Of a stretch of 64,000 nt of DNA, positions 1 through 11,250 are shown piece by piece. Position 1 is the first letter of the stretch. Each line of letters opens with the position of its first letter. The stretch is taken from contig NZ_CP125946.1 of assembly GCF_030064065.1 (NCBI RefSeq), forward strand, positions 1,736,001 to 1,800,000, given 5' to 3'. The stretch comes from Rothia sp. SD9660Na. GTDB lineage: Bacteria > Actinomycetota > Actinomycetes > Actinomycetales > Micrococcaceae. Made by a program: the position numbers and the translations under genes. Below the pieces are notes generated by a model. The model was not told the origin of the DNA. It did no database searches and worked only from the letters and a program-made list of their open reading frames with translations.

Positions 1-98
1 TTTACTTACGACTTCTTTTCCTTACATCTATCTAACCCCACAGGGCTGTGTTTTCATTCCCTGTTAGCTGAAAAATTCATCTGAAAAAGTCTGAGAGT

Positions 99-641
99 TT
101 ACGCCGCAGTTTCTGCAACAAACTCTGTGAGCAGGTCCAGGGCGTCTTGAGCCGCCTGAACGCGAATCTCTGCCCGGTTGCCCACATAGTTTTTTTCAAG
201 CACGCGGATGCCCCCGCTGCCCGGGTGCGCCACCGCCAGGTAGACGCGCCCCACCGGTTTTCCATCGCAGGGCTCAGGCCCGGCGGCACCGGTGGTGGCT
301 ACACCAAAGTCAGCCCCGCACACCCGGGCGGTTCCCTGAGCCATCGCGATCGCGACGTCGGGGTCAACGGCGCCCCGCTCAGCTAACAGGTCAGCAGGTA
401 CCCCCAGCACAGAGGCTTTGACCTCGGTGGCGTAGGAGATAACTCCACCCCGGTACACCGCAGATGCCCCGGGAACGGTGCAGATGAGCTGGCCCACCAT
501 ACCCCCGGTCAGGGATTCTGCCGTTGCCAGCTGGGCACCGGCGTCCGCCCCCTTCTGTGCCCCATCAGCTGCGCGAGCTACCGCAACGGCAACCAGGCGG
601 GCAGCAGCACGCTCAAGCTCCTGGGCCCTTATCTCTACCAT
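99..641 (-). CDS. cinA: CinA C-terminal domain protein (nicotinamide-nucleotide amidohydrolase, PncC type)
   Basis: 180-residue stand-alone CinA C-terminal domain. The family deamidates nicotinamide mononucleotide to nicotinic acid mononucleotide in NAD salvage. Visible family signatures are AESLTGG at residues 41-47, TTGAAGP at 116-122 and the GRVYLAVA strand near 131-138. The N-terminal molybdopterin-binding-like domain of full-length CinA is absent, as in many actinobacteria. The gene starts 6 bases after the pgsA stop and is probably the last gene of a pgsA-cinA unit; this neighbour pair is common in actinobacteria. The Shine-Dalgarno sequence is weak, so translation may be coupled to pgsA. 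Confidence 0.9.
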   Translation of the reverse strand: MVEIRAQELERAAARLVAVAVARAADGAQKGADAGAQLATAESLTGGMVGQLICTVPGASAVYRGGVISYATEVKASVLGVPADLLAERGAVDPDVAIAMAQGTARVCGADFGVATTGAAGPEPCDGKPVGRVYLAVAHPGSGGIRVLEKNYVGNRAEIRVQAAQDALDLLTEFVAETAA

Positions 642-647
642 GCCAGG

Positions 648-1250
648 CTACTTCCCCTGGGCCGCAAAGTAGTCGCGGCGCAGCTGCATGGCCTTGATGA
701 CGTAGTCGATACCGGTCACTACGGTTACGACCACCACGGCAGCCATGACCAGGTAGCCGGGCCATAGGGCCCAGGAACCGAGCTGGCCCAGCGGCAGAAT
801 CATCAGCACCAGAGCCACCGTCTGCAGCACGGTCTTGAGCTTACCGCCCTTAGAGGCAGCCATGACCCCGTACTTGATAATGAACAGGCGCATCACCGTG
901 ATACCCCACTCGCGCACCAGAATCACGATGGTGACCCACCACCACAGCTCCCCCAGCGTGGACAGCACCACGAAGGCCGCCCCGGTGAGCAGCTTATCGG
1001 CGATGGGGTCAGCGATTTTGCCGAAGCTGGTAATCAGGTTGTTTTTGCGGGCCAGATAGCCATCGAGCCAGTCGGTAATCATGGCCAGCACGAACACGGC
1101 GGCTGCCCACCAGCGTAGGCTCAGGTTGGCCTCGCCGTGGGGCCCGCCGGCCCAGAGGGCCCAGACGAACAGAGGAACCATCACAATGCGCAGGGCGGTC
1201 AGCGCATTCGGGATGTTCCAGTTAGAAGCGGTTGCGGTCTGGTCGGCCAC
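648..1250 (-). CDS. pgsA: CDP-diacylglycerol--glycerol-3-phosphate 3-phosphatidyltransferase
   Basis: 200-residue integral membrane enzyme making phosphatidylglycerophosphate from CDP-diacylglycerol and glycerol-3-phosphate, the committed step to phosphatidylglycerol and cardiolipin. The complete CDP-alcohol phosphatidyltransferase motif is present: D60, D63-G64, A67-R68, G77, D81 and D85. Several hydrophobic segments surround it. The start is GTG with a strong AAGGAG site 6 bases upstream. It lies downstream of ftsK and immediately upstream of cinA. Another phosphatidylinositol-type synthase of the same superfamily cannot be fully excluded, but the position next to cinA favours pgsA. Confidence 0.92.
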   Translation of the reverse strand: MADQTATASNWNIPNALTALRIVMVPLFVWALWAGGPHGEANLSLRWWAAAVFVLAMITDWLDGYLARKNNLITSFGKIADPIADKLLTGAAFVVLSTLGELWWWVTIVILVREWGITVMRLFIIKYGVMAASKGGKLKTVLQTVALVLMILPLGQLGSWALWPGYLVMAAVVVVTVVTGIDYVIKAMQLRRDYFAAQGK

Positions 1251-1270
1251 GGTGTTCTCCTTAGGGTGGT

Positions 1271-1299
1271 TCCGCCCCGCTCACGATAAGCGGGGCGGA
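1271..1299 (-). terminator. GC-rich hairpin between ftsK and pgsA
   Basis: A perfect 10-bp inverted repeat (TCCGCCCCGC, loop of 9, GCGGGGCGGA) lies just downstream of the ftsK stop and before the pgsA ribosome-binding site. There is no clear U-tract, so it may pause, attenuate or protect the ftsK message rather than fully terminate. Confidence 0.5.
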
Positions 1300-1331
1300 C
1301 GCCGTCGGTTGGGTCTGGCGGGGGTGGCCGG

Positions 1332-4300
1332 CTAGCGGCCGGTCAGGTTCCAGGCGTCCTCGCTGTCGGGGTCGTCCGCCTCGTCGTAGTAGTCAACGGC
1401 CTGCGGCACCCCGTCGTTCATGTGGGCTACGGGACCCCCGCCGTAGGGGTCGCTGTCTGCAGGGGCCGGGGGCTCTTCACCACGAATCTTAGCGAGAACG
1501 GCGGGCAGGTCATCGGGCTGAACCAGCACATCGCGGGCCTTCGAGCCTTCAGAGGGACCAACAACTTCACGGGATTCGAGCAGGTCCATGAGGCGCCCTG
1601 CCTTAGCAAAGCCCACGCGTAGCTTGCGCTGTAGCATGGAGGTCGAACCGAACTGGGTGTTGACCACCAGTTCGGCTGCCCGCAGCAGGTCGTCCAGGTC
1701 GTCCCCAATGTCGTCGTCAATCTTCTTGGAGGGGGCAGCGGCGATCACATCGTCGCGGTAGACCGCTGGGGCCTGCTTCTTCACATGCTCCACGACCTCG
1801 TGAATCTCAGATTCGCCCACCCAGGCGCCCTGCACACGCATGGGCTTCGACGCACCCATGGGTAGGAAGAGGGCGTCACCCTGGCCGATCAGTTTCTCGG
1901 CACCGGGCTGGTCGAGCACCACGCGGGAGTCGGTGACCGAAGATGTCGCAAAAGCCATGCGGGAGGGCACGTTGGCCTTGATCAGGCCGGTGACCACGTC
2001 AACGGACGGACGCTGGGTTGCCAGCACCAGGTGAATACCGGCGGCGCGGGCCAGCTGGGTGATACGCACGATGGACTCTTCCACATCGCGCGGGGCAACC
2101 ATCATCAAGTCGGCAAGCTCGTCCACAATCACCAACAGGTAGGGGTAGGCCTTAATCTGACGCTTAGAGCCGGGTTCCGGCTGAATCTTGCCGGCCTTAA
2201 CGGCCTTGTTGAAGTCGTCCACGTGCTTGTAGCCGTAGTGGGCAAGGTCGTCGTAGCGGGCGTCCATCTCTCGCACAACCCACTGCAAGGCCTCGGCGGC
2301 CTTCTTGGGGTTGGTGATGATGGGGGTAATCAGGTGGGGAATCCCCTCGTAGGCGGTGAGCTCCACGCGCTTGGGGTCAACCATAATCAGGCGTACCTGA
2401 TCGGGGGTTGAGCGCATCAGAATCGAGGTAATCATGGAGTTCACGAACGAGGATTTACCGGCACCGGTAGCACCTGCCACCAGCATGTGGGGCATCTTAG
2501 CCAGGTTAGCAATGACGAAGCCGCCCTCGACGTCCTTACCCACACCCATGACCATGGGGTGGTCGGTAGCGTGGGCCTTGGCAGAGCGCAGCACATCGCC
2601 CAGCACCACGATTTCGCGGTCGGTGTTGGGGATTTCGATACCGATAGCGCTCTTACCCGGAATGGGCGAGAGGATGCGCACGTCGGCTGACGCCACGGCG
2701 TAGGCGATGTTCTTGGACAGGGCGGTGACGCGCTCTACCTTGGTGCCGGGGCCCAGCTCAATCTCGTAGCGGGTGACGGTGGGGCCGCGGGAGAAGCCGG
2801 TAACTTCGGCGTCCACGTTGAACTGCTGGAGCACGTTGGTCAAGGCATCGACCACCTGCTCGTTAGCTTCGGAGCTTTCCTTGGCGGGCGGGCCAGCCTC
2901 GAGCATGGACTCGGTGGGCAGGGTGTAGGAGCCGGTCGACGACTCCACGACCAGCTCGCCACGCGGCTGCTCGGTCCGTTCTGCCACGGTGTTGTTTTGC
3001 AGGCGGGCGGACGCGCGCTCGGCAGCAGGGCGTTCAGCGGCAGGACGCGCCGGAGCCGCTGCACCCGCAGCACCTGCACTAGCAGCACCGGCAGCAGCCG
3101 AGCCGATCAGGGCAGCACCCAGTGAAGCGGCAGAAGCACTCCCCTTTCCGGAGCGGGGCGCGGCGGGAGCTGATGCGGAGGCAGGTTCCGCTGCAGGAGC
3201 AGCAGCCGGTCGGCTAACAGGCTGAGGCGCAGCAGTCTCGGGCTCAAAGCCATCACGGTCTGCTTCTACCGGTTCAGGGCTATAGCCGTGTTCCGCGGCA
3301 GCCTGACGGGCCTGGTCAAGGCGCTGGGCGGGGGCGTCCGAACGTTCCTGCTCTGCGTAGCTGGCCGCGAGCTCGTCCTCGCTCTCCCACAGGCCCTGGT
3401 CAAAGAGCTCGCCCTGTTTCTTGGCGGCCTTAGCCGCTGCTTTCTTCTCTTTACGGGTCTCCTTACGGGGGGCCTCAACGTCAAAGGCTTCTACGGGGCG
3501 GGCAGCGTTCTGGGAAGCACGGCGGGAGGCAGCAGGAACCTGCTCAACGCGGGCGGTTTCAGGTTCAGCGTCGTAGCCGTCCTCAATAACGGCGGTCTGG
3601 TAGGCTTCGTCCGCCTCGTAGCGGTCAAGTCTGCGGTTCTTCTCTTCGCGGGGGCCAAAGCCCAGCCAGTTCAGCAGGCCGCCGCGGCGGCGGGGAGCCG
3701 GGGCGGGGGCGTCCTCATAAAGATAGGAGCGGTCGTGTTCGCCATCCAGCACGCGGGTTTTGGTATCGTCCTGGGTGCGGGAGGCACGGGAAGGACGCCC
3801 AGCATCGGCTACCGAGCCGTGAGGCTTTTCGCCCAGCAACAGGCCGAAAATATGCACGACCTTGGGCCAGATTTGGCGCAGGGGCGTATCGGTTGCCACC
3901 AGCAAACCGGCCAGGAAGACCAGGGCAATCACAAGCCATTCGAGCAGATTCACGCCGCCCACGACACGGCTTGCAGGGGTACCGATGAGCACGCCCACGG
4001 TACCGCCACCGCCCCAGAATTCATCAAAGCTCGATGAGAAGGAGGGGTAGCCGGCGACCTTGGCACCCATCATGGAGGCCGAAACCGTCATGATGGTAAA
4101 ACCGATGGCGATACGGTTGTTGGCGCGCACCTCCAGCGGGTGGCGGAAGATTCTGATAGCAAAAATCAGACAGAGAATAGGAATCAGTAGGGAGCCCTGA
4201 CCGAAGAGGCCGCCCACGGCGATATGCCACAAGTGCAGGGGCCACTCGTACCAGGCAAGGTTGGCGGGGTCAGCTCGCCAGCCCCACCACTCCACGCCCG

Positions 4301-4592
4301 CGGTAAGCAGGCCAATAGCCAGAACCAGCAGGGCACCGCCGTCCCGGCGTTCGTGCAGTTCGATGTCGGTGCGGAGCTCGCCCATCCGGCGCACAGCACC
4401 GCCCACGGTAAAGGCTAGAGACTGCCAGGCTCCCACCAGGGCGCGCACAAAGGCGTTGCTCTCCTGAGGGGGCGCTGACGTGGCTTTACGGCTTCGACCT
4501 TGAGCGGAGGTTGAGCGACGTGAGGACGTCTTGGAGCGGCTCCCCGTAGAGCGGGGAGCTGATTTACTCGATGCAGACTTTCGCGGAGCCAT
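1332..4592 (-). CDS. ftsK: FtsK/SpoIIIE DNA translocase
   Basis: Septum-located hexameric DNA pump that clears chromosome termini during division. The start chosen is the ATG at 4592 (1086 residues); an in-frame TTG lies three codons upstream. The N-terminus is Ser/Lys/Arg rich, followed by about four membrane segments at residues 70-250. A long acidic and Ala/Pro-rich linker spans about 260-560. The motor domain has Walker [10 protein letters not shown] near 706-714 and Walker [12 protein letters not shown] near 821-831. A C-terminal winged-helix gamma domain, which reads KOPS-like polarity signals in this family, lies near 1005-1075. It sits between RNase J and pgsA, an order common in Micrococcaceae. 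Confidence 0.95.
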   Translation of the reverse strand: MAPRKSASSKSAPRSTGSRSKTSSRRSTSAQGRSRKATSAPPQESNAFVRALVGAWQSLAFTVGGAVRRMGELRTDIELHERRDGGALLVLAIGLLTAGVEWWGWRADPANLAWYEWPLHLWHIAVGGLFGQGSLLIPILCLIFAIRIFRHPLEVRANNRIAIGFTIMTVSASMMGAKVAGYPSFSSSFDEFWGGGGTVGVLIGTPASRVVGGVNLLEWLVIALVFLAGLLVATDTPLRQIWPKVVHIFGLLLGEKPHGSVADAGRPSRASRTQDDTKTRVLDGEHDRSYLYEDAPAPAPRRRGGLLNWLGFGPREEKNRRLDRYEADEAYQTAVIEDGYDAEPETARVEQVPAASRRASQNAARPVEAFDVEAPRKETRKEKKAAAKAAKKQGELFDQGLWESEDELAASYAEQERSDAPAQRLDQARQAAAEHGYSPEPVEADRDGFEPETAAPQPVSRPAAAPAAEPASASAPAAPRSGKGSASAASLGAALIGSAAAGAASAGAAGAAAPARPAAERPAAERASARLQNNTVAERTEQPRGELVVESSTGSYTLPTESMLEAGPPAKESSEANEQVVDALTNVLQQFNVDAEVTGFSRGPTVTRYEIELGPGTKVERVTALSKNIAYAVASADVRILSPIPGKSAIGIEIPNTDREIVVLGDVLRSAKAHATDHPMVMGVGKDVEGGFVIANLAKMPHMLVAGATGAGKSSFVNSMITSILMRSTPDQVRLIMVDPKRVELTAYEGIPHLITPIITNPKKAAEALQWVVREMDARYDDLAHYGYKHVDDFNKAVKAGKIQPEPGSKRQIKAYPYLLVIVDELADLMMVAPRDVEESIVRITQLARAAGIHLVLATQRPSVDVVTGLIKANVPSRMAFATSSVTDSRVVLDQPGAEKLIGQGDALFLPMGASKPMRVQGAWVGESEIHEVVEHVKKQAPAVYRDDVIAAAPSKKIDDDIGDDLDDLLRAAELVVNTQFGSTSMLQRKLRVGFAKAGRLMDLLESREVVGPSEGSKARDVLVQPDDLPAVLAKIRGEEPPAPADSDPYGGGPVAHMNDGVPQAVDYYDEADDPDSEDAWNLTGR

Positions 4593-4630
4593 TCTTCCCA
4601 ATACTGGTTGACGTTGGTATGCGTTTAAAT

Positions 4631-4670
4631 AGCTTACCCGGCAGCAGGTAAAACTGCCGCCGGGTATGCT
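4631..4670 (-). terminator. Hairpin downstream of RNase J
   Basis: An imperfect inverted repeat (AGCTTACCCGGC against GCCGGGTATGCT, with an inner GCAG/CTGC pairing) lies in the 78-bp gap between the rnj stop and ftsK start. It is followed on the minus strand by AT-rich sequence but no long U-run. It probably ends or processes the rnj transcript. Confidence 0.5.
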
Positions 4671-4679
4671 CAGAGGTTG

Positions 4680-6395
<1,716 letters not shown>

Positions 6396-6435
6396 AGTTT
6401 CTCTTTCGTTCGTTTTTCTTTTTCTGAATACGGGC

Positions 6436-6479
6436 AAAAGCGGGCCACCCAAAATCGCCGTGATTTTGGGTAGGCCCGC
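6436..6479 (-). terminator. Intrinsic terminator of dapA
   Basis: A 17-bp stem with one bulge (GCGGGCC...ACCCAAAATC pairing with GATTTTGGGT...GGCCCGC) starts 20 bases after the dapA stop and is followed on the minus strand by TTTT. It has good rho-independent form and separates dapA from rnj. Confidence 0.75.
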
Positions 6480-6499
6480 CCGGTACCCGCAGTACGTTT

Positions 6500-7432
6500 T
6501 TACTTGACCAGGGTTGAGGCGATGATAGAGCCTTCAAGGTCGGAGCGCATGAGGGCGACTTCTTCGTCGGTAGCAAGCACGTGCGGCAGGCGCACGGTGG
6601 CTGAGTCGAGGATGCCCTGCCAGGTGAGAATCTGCTTGGCAGCGACGCAGCCGGGTACGCGGCTCATAGCGGCGCGGACGATGGGGGCCAGGTCAAGGTG
6701 CAGTTTCTGGGCAGTTACCAGGTCACCGGCGACGGTTGCGTCAATGAGCTGGCGGAAGTGTTCGGGGGCTACGTGGGAGGTAACGCCGACGAGGCCGACG
6801 GCTCCCATAGCTAGCCAGGGCAGGGTGAGGCCGTCATCGCCTGAGTAATAGTCCAGGTCGGTGGTTTCCATGACCTCGGTGGCAGCGGTGAAGTCGGCCT
6901 TGGCGTCCTTGACTGCCACGATGTTTTCGTGGTCTGCCAGGGCACGGTAGACGGCCGGGGTGATGGGGATACCGGCGCGGCCGGGGATGTCGTAGAGCAA
7001 GACTGGGGTCTTGACGGCATCAGCGACAGTGCGGAAGTGGGCTTCTAGGCCGGTCTGGGTGGGCTTGTTGTAGTAGGGGGTGACCACGAGCAGGCCGTCT
7101 ACGCCTACAGCTTCGGCGCGGGAGGCCAGGTGCAGGGTGTGGGCGGTGTCATTGGAGCCTACACCAGCTACAATTTTGGTGCGGTCGCCCACGGCTTCCT
7201 TGACAATGCGGAAGACCTTTTCGTTTTCCTCATCGGTCATGGTGGAGTATTCGCCGGTGGTACCGCAGACGATGAGACCGTCGTGGCCGCGGTCAACCAG
7301 GTTGGTGGCGAGCGCGGCGGTTGCCTGCTCGTCGACCTCTCCCTGTGCGGTGAAGGGGGTGACCATGGCGGTGAGCAGGCGCCCGAAGATGGGTTCTGCT
7401 GTGGTTGGGGTGTGCTGTACGGTCTCAGACAT
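6500..7432 (-). CDS. dapA: 4-hydroxy-tetrahydrodipicolinate synthase
   Basis: 310-residue class I aldolase that condenses pyruvate with aspartate semialdehyde, the first committed step to diaminopimelate and lysine. GTTGE is at residues 57-61, the TPYYNKP loop near 118-124, the proton-relay Tyr147 in LLYDIPGRAG, and the Schiff-base lysine is K175 in VAVKDAK. Length and fold match the family. It is transcribed after dapB and the intervening membrane protein gene, so two steps of lysine and peptidoglycan precursor synthesis are grouped here. Confidence 0.95.
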   Translation of the reverse strand: MSETVQHTPTTAEPIFGRLLTAMVTPFTAQGEVDEQATAALATNLVDRGHDGLIVCGTTGEYSTMTDEENEKVFRIVKEAVGDRTKIVAGVGSNDTAHTLHLASRAEAVGVDGLLVVTPYYNKPTQTGLEAHFRTVADAVKTPVLLYDIPGRAGIPITPAVYRALADHENIVAVKDAKADFTAATEVMETTDLDYYSGDDGLTLPWLAMGAVGLVGVTSHVAPEHFRQLIDATVAGDLVTAQKLHLDLAPIVRAAMSRVPGCVAAKQILTWQGILDSATVRLPHVLATDEEVALMRSDLEGSIIASTLVK

Positions 7433-7527
7433 ATCTACTACGTTACCTTATCTAGCTGGGCGGGGTGGGGTGAGTTTGCTTAAAGGTTGGCGCTCATCCG
7501 GGGCGGGCGCCGCTAAGCAGCATGGTT

Positions 7528-8133
7528 TTAGATGGTGACTTGGGTGGGGGTTTCGCCTCGGTGCAGGGCTATGGCGGTGCGCATGGCTTTGCGGGCGCGT
7601 TTTCGGTCGCCGGAGGCGTCGTAGGCCAGGGAGAGACGGAACCAGTTTTTCCAGCTGGTGGGATCTTTCTCGGTGGATGTGGCGTAGTGGGTGAACTGTG
7701 CGTCGGCTGCTGCGCGGTCGATGCGGCCTGCTTCGGTGCGGGGCAGGGTATCTTCGGGTAGCTCCCCCGCTGCGGCGAGTTCCTGCCCCAGGGCTTGGGT
7801 GCGGGAGCCGAAGATGATTTCGCGGACCATGGCCCACGCACCCAGGACAGGTAGGACGATGAGAGCCCCACCCAGCAGGGCGCCTAGTGCCCCCGCGTTC
7901 TGCAGGAAGATGAAACCTCTTTGGGCTGTGAGCACCAGGTAGAGGCTGAGGGCTACCGTCACCAGGGCGGCGAAGGCTTTGCCTCGCCCACCGGCGTCCA
8001 CCGCAATGAAGACCGCGCAGAACACGCCTACTGCCAGCAGGAAGAGGCGGGTACCCAGGGGTAGGGGCAAAATCAGTACGGTGAGGACGGCCAGGGCAAT
8101 AGCTCCGGCGGTGAAGGCGCGCAGCGAGGTCAT
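7528..8133 (-). CDS. Conserved membrane protein between dapB and dapA
   Basis: 201 residues. The first half has about four hydrophobic helices (residues 5-35, 40-55, 60-75 and 85-110). The second half is soluble and alpha-helical, with a tetratricopeptide-like stretch near 150-190 (SWKNWFRLSLAYDASGDRKR followed by a charged helix). It begins 3 bases after the dapB stop, so it is very likely cotranslated and cotranscribed. No function is recognised. The small C-terminal TPR-like segment suggests a protein contact on the cytoplasmic face (inference). Confidence 0.75.
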   Translation of the reverse strand: MTSLRAFTAGAIALAVLTVLILPLPLGTRLFLLAVGVFCAVFIAVDAGGRGKAFAALVTVALSLYLVLTAQRGFIFLQNAGALGALLGGALIVLPVLGAWAMVREIIFGSRTQALGQELAAAGELPEDTLPRTEAGRIDRAAADAQFTHYATSTEKDPTSWKNWFRLSLAYDASGDRKRARKAMRTAIALHRGETPTQVTI

Positions 8134-8136
8134 GGT

Positions 8137-8892
8137 TTAGTCCAGGTTGAGGTAGCGGTCAAGGCCTACGGTCAGGCCGGGGTGCTGTTCGACCTGGCGG
8201 ACGCCTAGCAGGACGCCGGGCATGAAGCTGGTGCGGTCAAAGGAGTCGTGGCGGATGACCAGCTGCTGGCCGGCGTCACCGAGCAGAATTTCCTGGTGGG
8301 CGGTGAGGCCGCGCAGTCGGACGGCGTGTACGTTGACGCCGGCAACCTTAGCTCCGCGGGAGCCGCCCTCATCGGTTTCGGTGGCATCGGGTGAGGCAGG
8401 CACCCCGGCCTCAGCCCGGGCAGCAGCAATTTTTTGGGCGGTGTGGACGGCAGTGCCCGAGGGCGCATCCACCTTGTTGGGGTGGTGCATTTCGATGACT
8501 TCTACTGACTCGAAGAACTTTGCTGCCTTAGTGGCAAATTCGGTAGCCAGGATGGAGCCGATGGCGAAGTTGGGGGCGATGAGTACGCCCACCCGGGGGT
8601 GATTGGCAAGTAGGGCTTCGAGGGAGGCTAGGCGCTCTTCGTTCCAGCCGGTTGTGCCGACCACCGAGTGAATACCATGTTCAACGGCAAAGCGTACGTT
8701 GGCTTCGGTGGCGGAGGGGACGGTCAGGTCGATCATGACGTCCGCGCCGTACTCGACTAAGAGATCTAGGGAGTCTCCGTTGCCTAGGGCGGCTACCAGG
8801 TCCATGTCTTCTGCGGTGTTGACGGCTTTGACCGCTTCTGAGCCCATACGTCCTGCGGCGCCGACAACAGCTACCTTCCAAATTTTGCTCAT
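8137..8892 (-). CDS. dapB: 4-hydroxy-tetrahydrodipicolinate reductase
   Basis: 251-residue NAD(P)H-dependent reductase, the second step of the diaminopimelate pathway. The dinucleotide-binding motif VGAAGRMG is at residues 10-17. The signature HHPNKVDAPSGTA at 136-148 carries the catalytic His and Lys. The length is typical. It heads the minus-strand unit dapB-membrane protein-dapA, diverging from the acyltransferase gene across a 339-bp gap. Confidence 0.95.
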   Translation of the reverse strand: MSKIWKVAVVGAAGRMGSEAVKAVNTAEDMDLVAALGNGDSLDLLVEYGADVMIDLTVPSATEANVRFAVEHGIHSVVGTTGWNEERLASLEALLANHPRVGVLIAPNFAIGSILATEFATKAAKFFESVEVIEMHHPNKVDAPSGTAVHTAQKIAAARAEAGVPASPDATETDEGGSRGAKVAGVNVHAVRLRGLTAHQEILLGDAGQQLVIRHDSFDRTSFMPGVLLGVRQVEQHPGLTVGLDRYLNLD

Positions 8893-9231
8893 GCCTCTAT
8901 ATACCCCTTTAGTACGTTGATGTTGCGGGTGCCGGATGGCACCTAGCAGTACTCGCTCACACGCATAGCACCGGCTGGCGCAGGTATCGCATCAACAAGC
9001 CATATCACACTACTCTAGCGAACGGGGTAGCCCCACTGCACACCCTGCCGTGCCCAAGCGTCCTTTCACCTGCGCTAATACCCGAAAGTAGGCGGGGGTA
9101 TTTCAGCATCCGAAACCGGCTTTGGCCCGCTGAGTTCTAAAAGACCCGGCGGGTGCGACACAAGAAAACCCGGCCAGCTCTTACACTAGAAAGGTGCGCC
9201 TGCACCCCCAGCTCACCGACCCGAGGGAACT
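8893..9231. other. Divergent intergenic region dapB / acyltransferase
   Basis: 339 bp without a convincing reading frame. It must hold promoters for both directions. GAGGGAAC just before the ATG at 9232 is the acyltransferase ribosome-binding site. A CTTACACTAG stretch at 9180-9189 could be a -10 element, but no good -35 pairs with it. No conserved RNA motif was recognised. Confidence 0.4.
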
Positions 9232-11190
9232 ATGAAAGACGATCACGTTTTTTACTCTGCCGTGCACCCCCATGAGGGGCAGCGACGCTTCGTCTTGCGC
9301 GGTCTTGACGGCGTACGCGCTATCGCGGTGCTGCTGGTGCTGGTGTACCACTTCTGGCCCCAGTACCTGCCCGGGGGCATGATTGGCGTTGATATTTTCT
9401 TCGTTATCTCAGGTTACCTGATTACTGCCCTATTACTGCGCGAGGGTGCCTACACCGGCAAGATGGATATCGTTTCTTTCTGGGTGCGACGTCTGCGCCG
9501 CCTGGTACCGGCTTTTGCCCTGCTGACGCTGGTTGTAGGTTCTTTAGCTTTGCTGGCGGGCGGTGATGCCCAGGTCGGTCTGGGCCGCCAGATTCTCGGT
9601 GCTTTTACCTATTCGTCGAACTGGCTGCTGATCTGGGCCGGTAACGACTATTTCACGCAAACCTCCCCTGAGCTCATGACCAATTTCTGGTCGCTGGCAG
9701 TTGAAGAGCAGTTCTACCTGTTCTGGCCTGTGGTGATGGTCTTTGTCTTTATGTTTACCGCTAAGTGGTGGCAGCGGGCTCTGGCTCCTGGCGCTCTGGG
9801 GGCCCTGTCGCTGCTGGCTGCGGTCGTGCTGGGCCTGTTGGGTGCTTCCACCACCCGCCTCTACTACGGCACCGATACCCACCTCTACGGCCTGATGCTG
9901 GGCGTCCTGCTGGCCATGATGATTCCCTGGTCCATGTACCCGCCCATTGATGACCGTCTCTACCCCGTGGTCGGCTACGGCAACGGTATCTGGGGCTGGC
10001 TGCGCCAGCTGGTCGGCTGGGCGAGCCTGGCCGCCGTTCTGCCCTTCGCCTTGACCCTTTCAGACCACAGCTCCTGGCTCATGCCCTGGGGCCTGCTGGT
10101 GGGGTCTCTTTTGGGTATGGGCATGATTCAGGCTCTGCTTCCGGACGTCCGTGGCGGCACCTCCGGGCTCTTTCGGGGCTTGCTATCCCTAGCTCCCCTG
10201 CGTTGGATCGGCCAGCGATCCTACGGCATCTACCTGTGGCACTGGCCCCTGATGGTACTGGCCCACTACAACTTCGGCACGGCACGCTCCCCCTGGGTCA
10301 ATGTCGGCGTGCTGCTCCTGACCCTGATTGTCGCGGGCCTGTCCTACATGTATGTGGAACAGCCCGTGCGCCAGCTGGGCTTCCGCGGGGCACTATCAGC
10401 CTGGTTCTCAGCCATGGTGGCACCGACGGGCCGGGCCCTACCGGTCGGCGCAGCCGTCCTTGCCGGTGTAACCCTCATTGCCACCGTTTTGGCTGTACGC
10501 ACCGCACCGGCTATGACTGAAGCTGAAGCTGTGGTGGCTGCCGGTGCCAACTATGCGCAGGCATCCGCCCCGGTGCCCCAACCCAGCAGCGCATCTGCCG
10601 CCCCTACCGCTTCAGCCGACCCCAGCGCCTCAGCTGAACCGGCGGAAAGCGCCAGCCCCTCCCCTAATTCATCCACCGCACCGTCCGCCGCCGTTGATGG
10701 TTCCCAGGTGACGATTGTGGGCGACTCCGTTACCCTGGCGTCCTCTATTGCCCTGGGCGAGGCTATGCCCCAGGCCCTGGTCAACGCCGAGGTCTCCCGC
10801 ACAAGCTCTGCGGCTCTCCCCGTTGTTGAGCAGCTCCTAGGTTCGGGGCAAATGCGCGAAGTACTAGTGTTCTCGGTGACCGCTAACTCCACTTTTACGT
10901 TCGACCAGCTAGAGCAACTCAAGGCTTCGGTGTCGCCGAATGGTGAACGCAAGATTGTGCTGGTGACTGGCGTGGGCCCAGCGAACCTGACCTGGATTGA
11001 GCCGTCCAACCAGGTGATTCGCGAGTTTGCGGCGCAGAACCCCGGCACGGTCTTTATCGCTGACTGGCAGGCCGCTACCAAGGGCCACCCGGAGTACCTA
11101 GTCTCTGACGGCGTGCACCCCATGGGTGAAGGTATCGTGGCTTACGCCCAAACGGTGAAGGACGCGGTGGCGAAGGCCCTCAACAAATAA
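9232..11190 (+). CDS. OafA/YrhL-type membrane acyltransferase with C-terminal SGNH-like domain
   Basis: 652 residues. The N-terminal Acyltransferase-3 domain, about 10 membrane helices over residues 25-440, carries the conserved LDGVRAIAVLLVLVYH with His40 and the GVDIFFVISGYLIT motif. A Ser/Ala/Pro linker (about 440-490) leads to an extracellular SGNH-hydrolase-like domain with GDSVTL near 497-502 and the DxxH motif DGVHP near 626-630. This architecture O-acylates (usually O-acetylates) surface polysaccharide or peptidoglycan, with the SGNH domain handing the acyl group to the substrate outside the membrane. It is monocistronic and ends at a strong terminator. The substrate cannot be told from sequence. 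Confidence 0.9.
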   Translation: MKDDHVFYSAVHPHEGQRRFVLRGLDGVRAIAVLLVLVYHFWPQYLPGGMIGVDIFFVISGYLITALLLREGAYTGKMDIVSFWVRRLRRLVPAFALLTLVVGSLALLAGGDAQVGLGRQILGAFTYSSNWLLIWAGNDYFTQTSPELMTNFWSLAVEEQFYLFWPVVMVFVFMFTAKWWQRALAPGALGALSLLAAVVLGLLGASTTRLYYGTDTHLYGLMLGVLLAMMIPWSMYPPIDDRLYPVVGYGNGIWGWLRQLVGWASLAAVLPFALTLSDHSSWLMPWGLLVGSLLGMGMIQALLPDVRGGTSGLFRGLLSLAPLRWIGQRSYGIYLWHWPLMVLAHYNFGTARSPWVNVGVLLLTLIVAGLSYMYVEQPVRQLGFRGALSAWFSAMVAPTGRALPVGAAVLAGVTLIATVLAVRTAPAMTEAEAVVAAGANYAQASAPVPQPSSASAAPTASADPSASAEPAESASPSPNSSTAPSAAVDGSQVTIVGDSVTLASSIALGEAMPQALVNAEVSRTSSAALPVVEQLLGSGQMREVLVFSVTANSTFTFDQLEQLKASVSPNGERKIVLVTGVGPANLTWIEPSNQVIREFAAQNPGTVFIADWQAATKGHPEYLVSDGVHPMGEGIVAYAQTVKDAVAKALNK

Positions 11191-11204
11191 GGCGCGACCA
11201 ACAT

Positions 11205-11250
11205 ACAGCAGGGGCACCCGCTATTTCGGCGGGTGCCCCTGCTGTTTTTT
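11205..11250 (+). terminator. Strong intrinsic terminator of the acyltransferase gene
   Basis: A perfect 17-bp stem (ACAGCAGGGGCACCCGC, loop TATTTCG, complementary arm) is followed by TTTTTT. It lies between two converging genes, and its left edge also offers a weak terminator for the opposite strand. Confidence 0.9.

Noticed and set aside
3288..4037. 249-codon plus-strand frame
   Set aside because: It lies opposite the ftsK linker and membrane region. The ftsK frame has clear motifs; this one has none.
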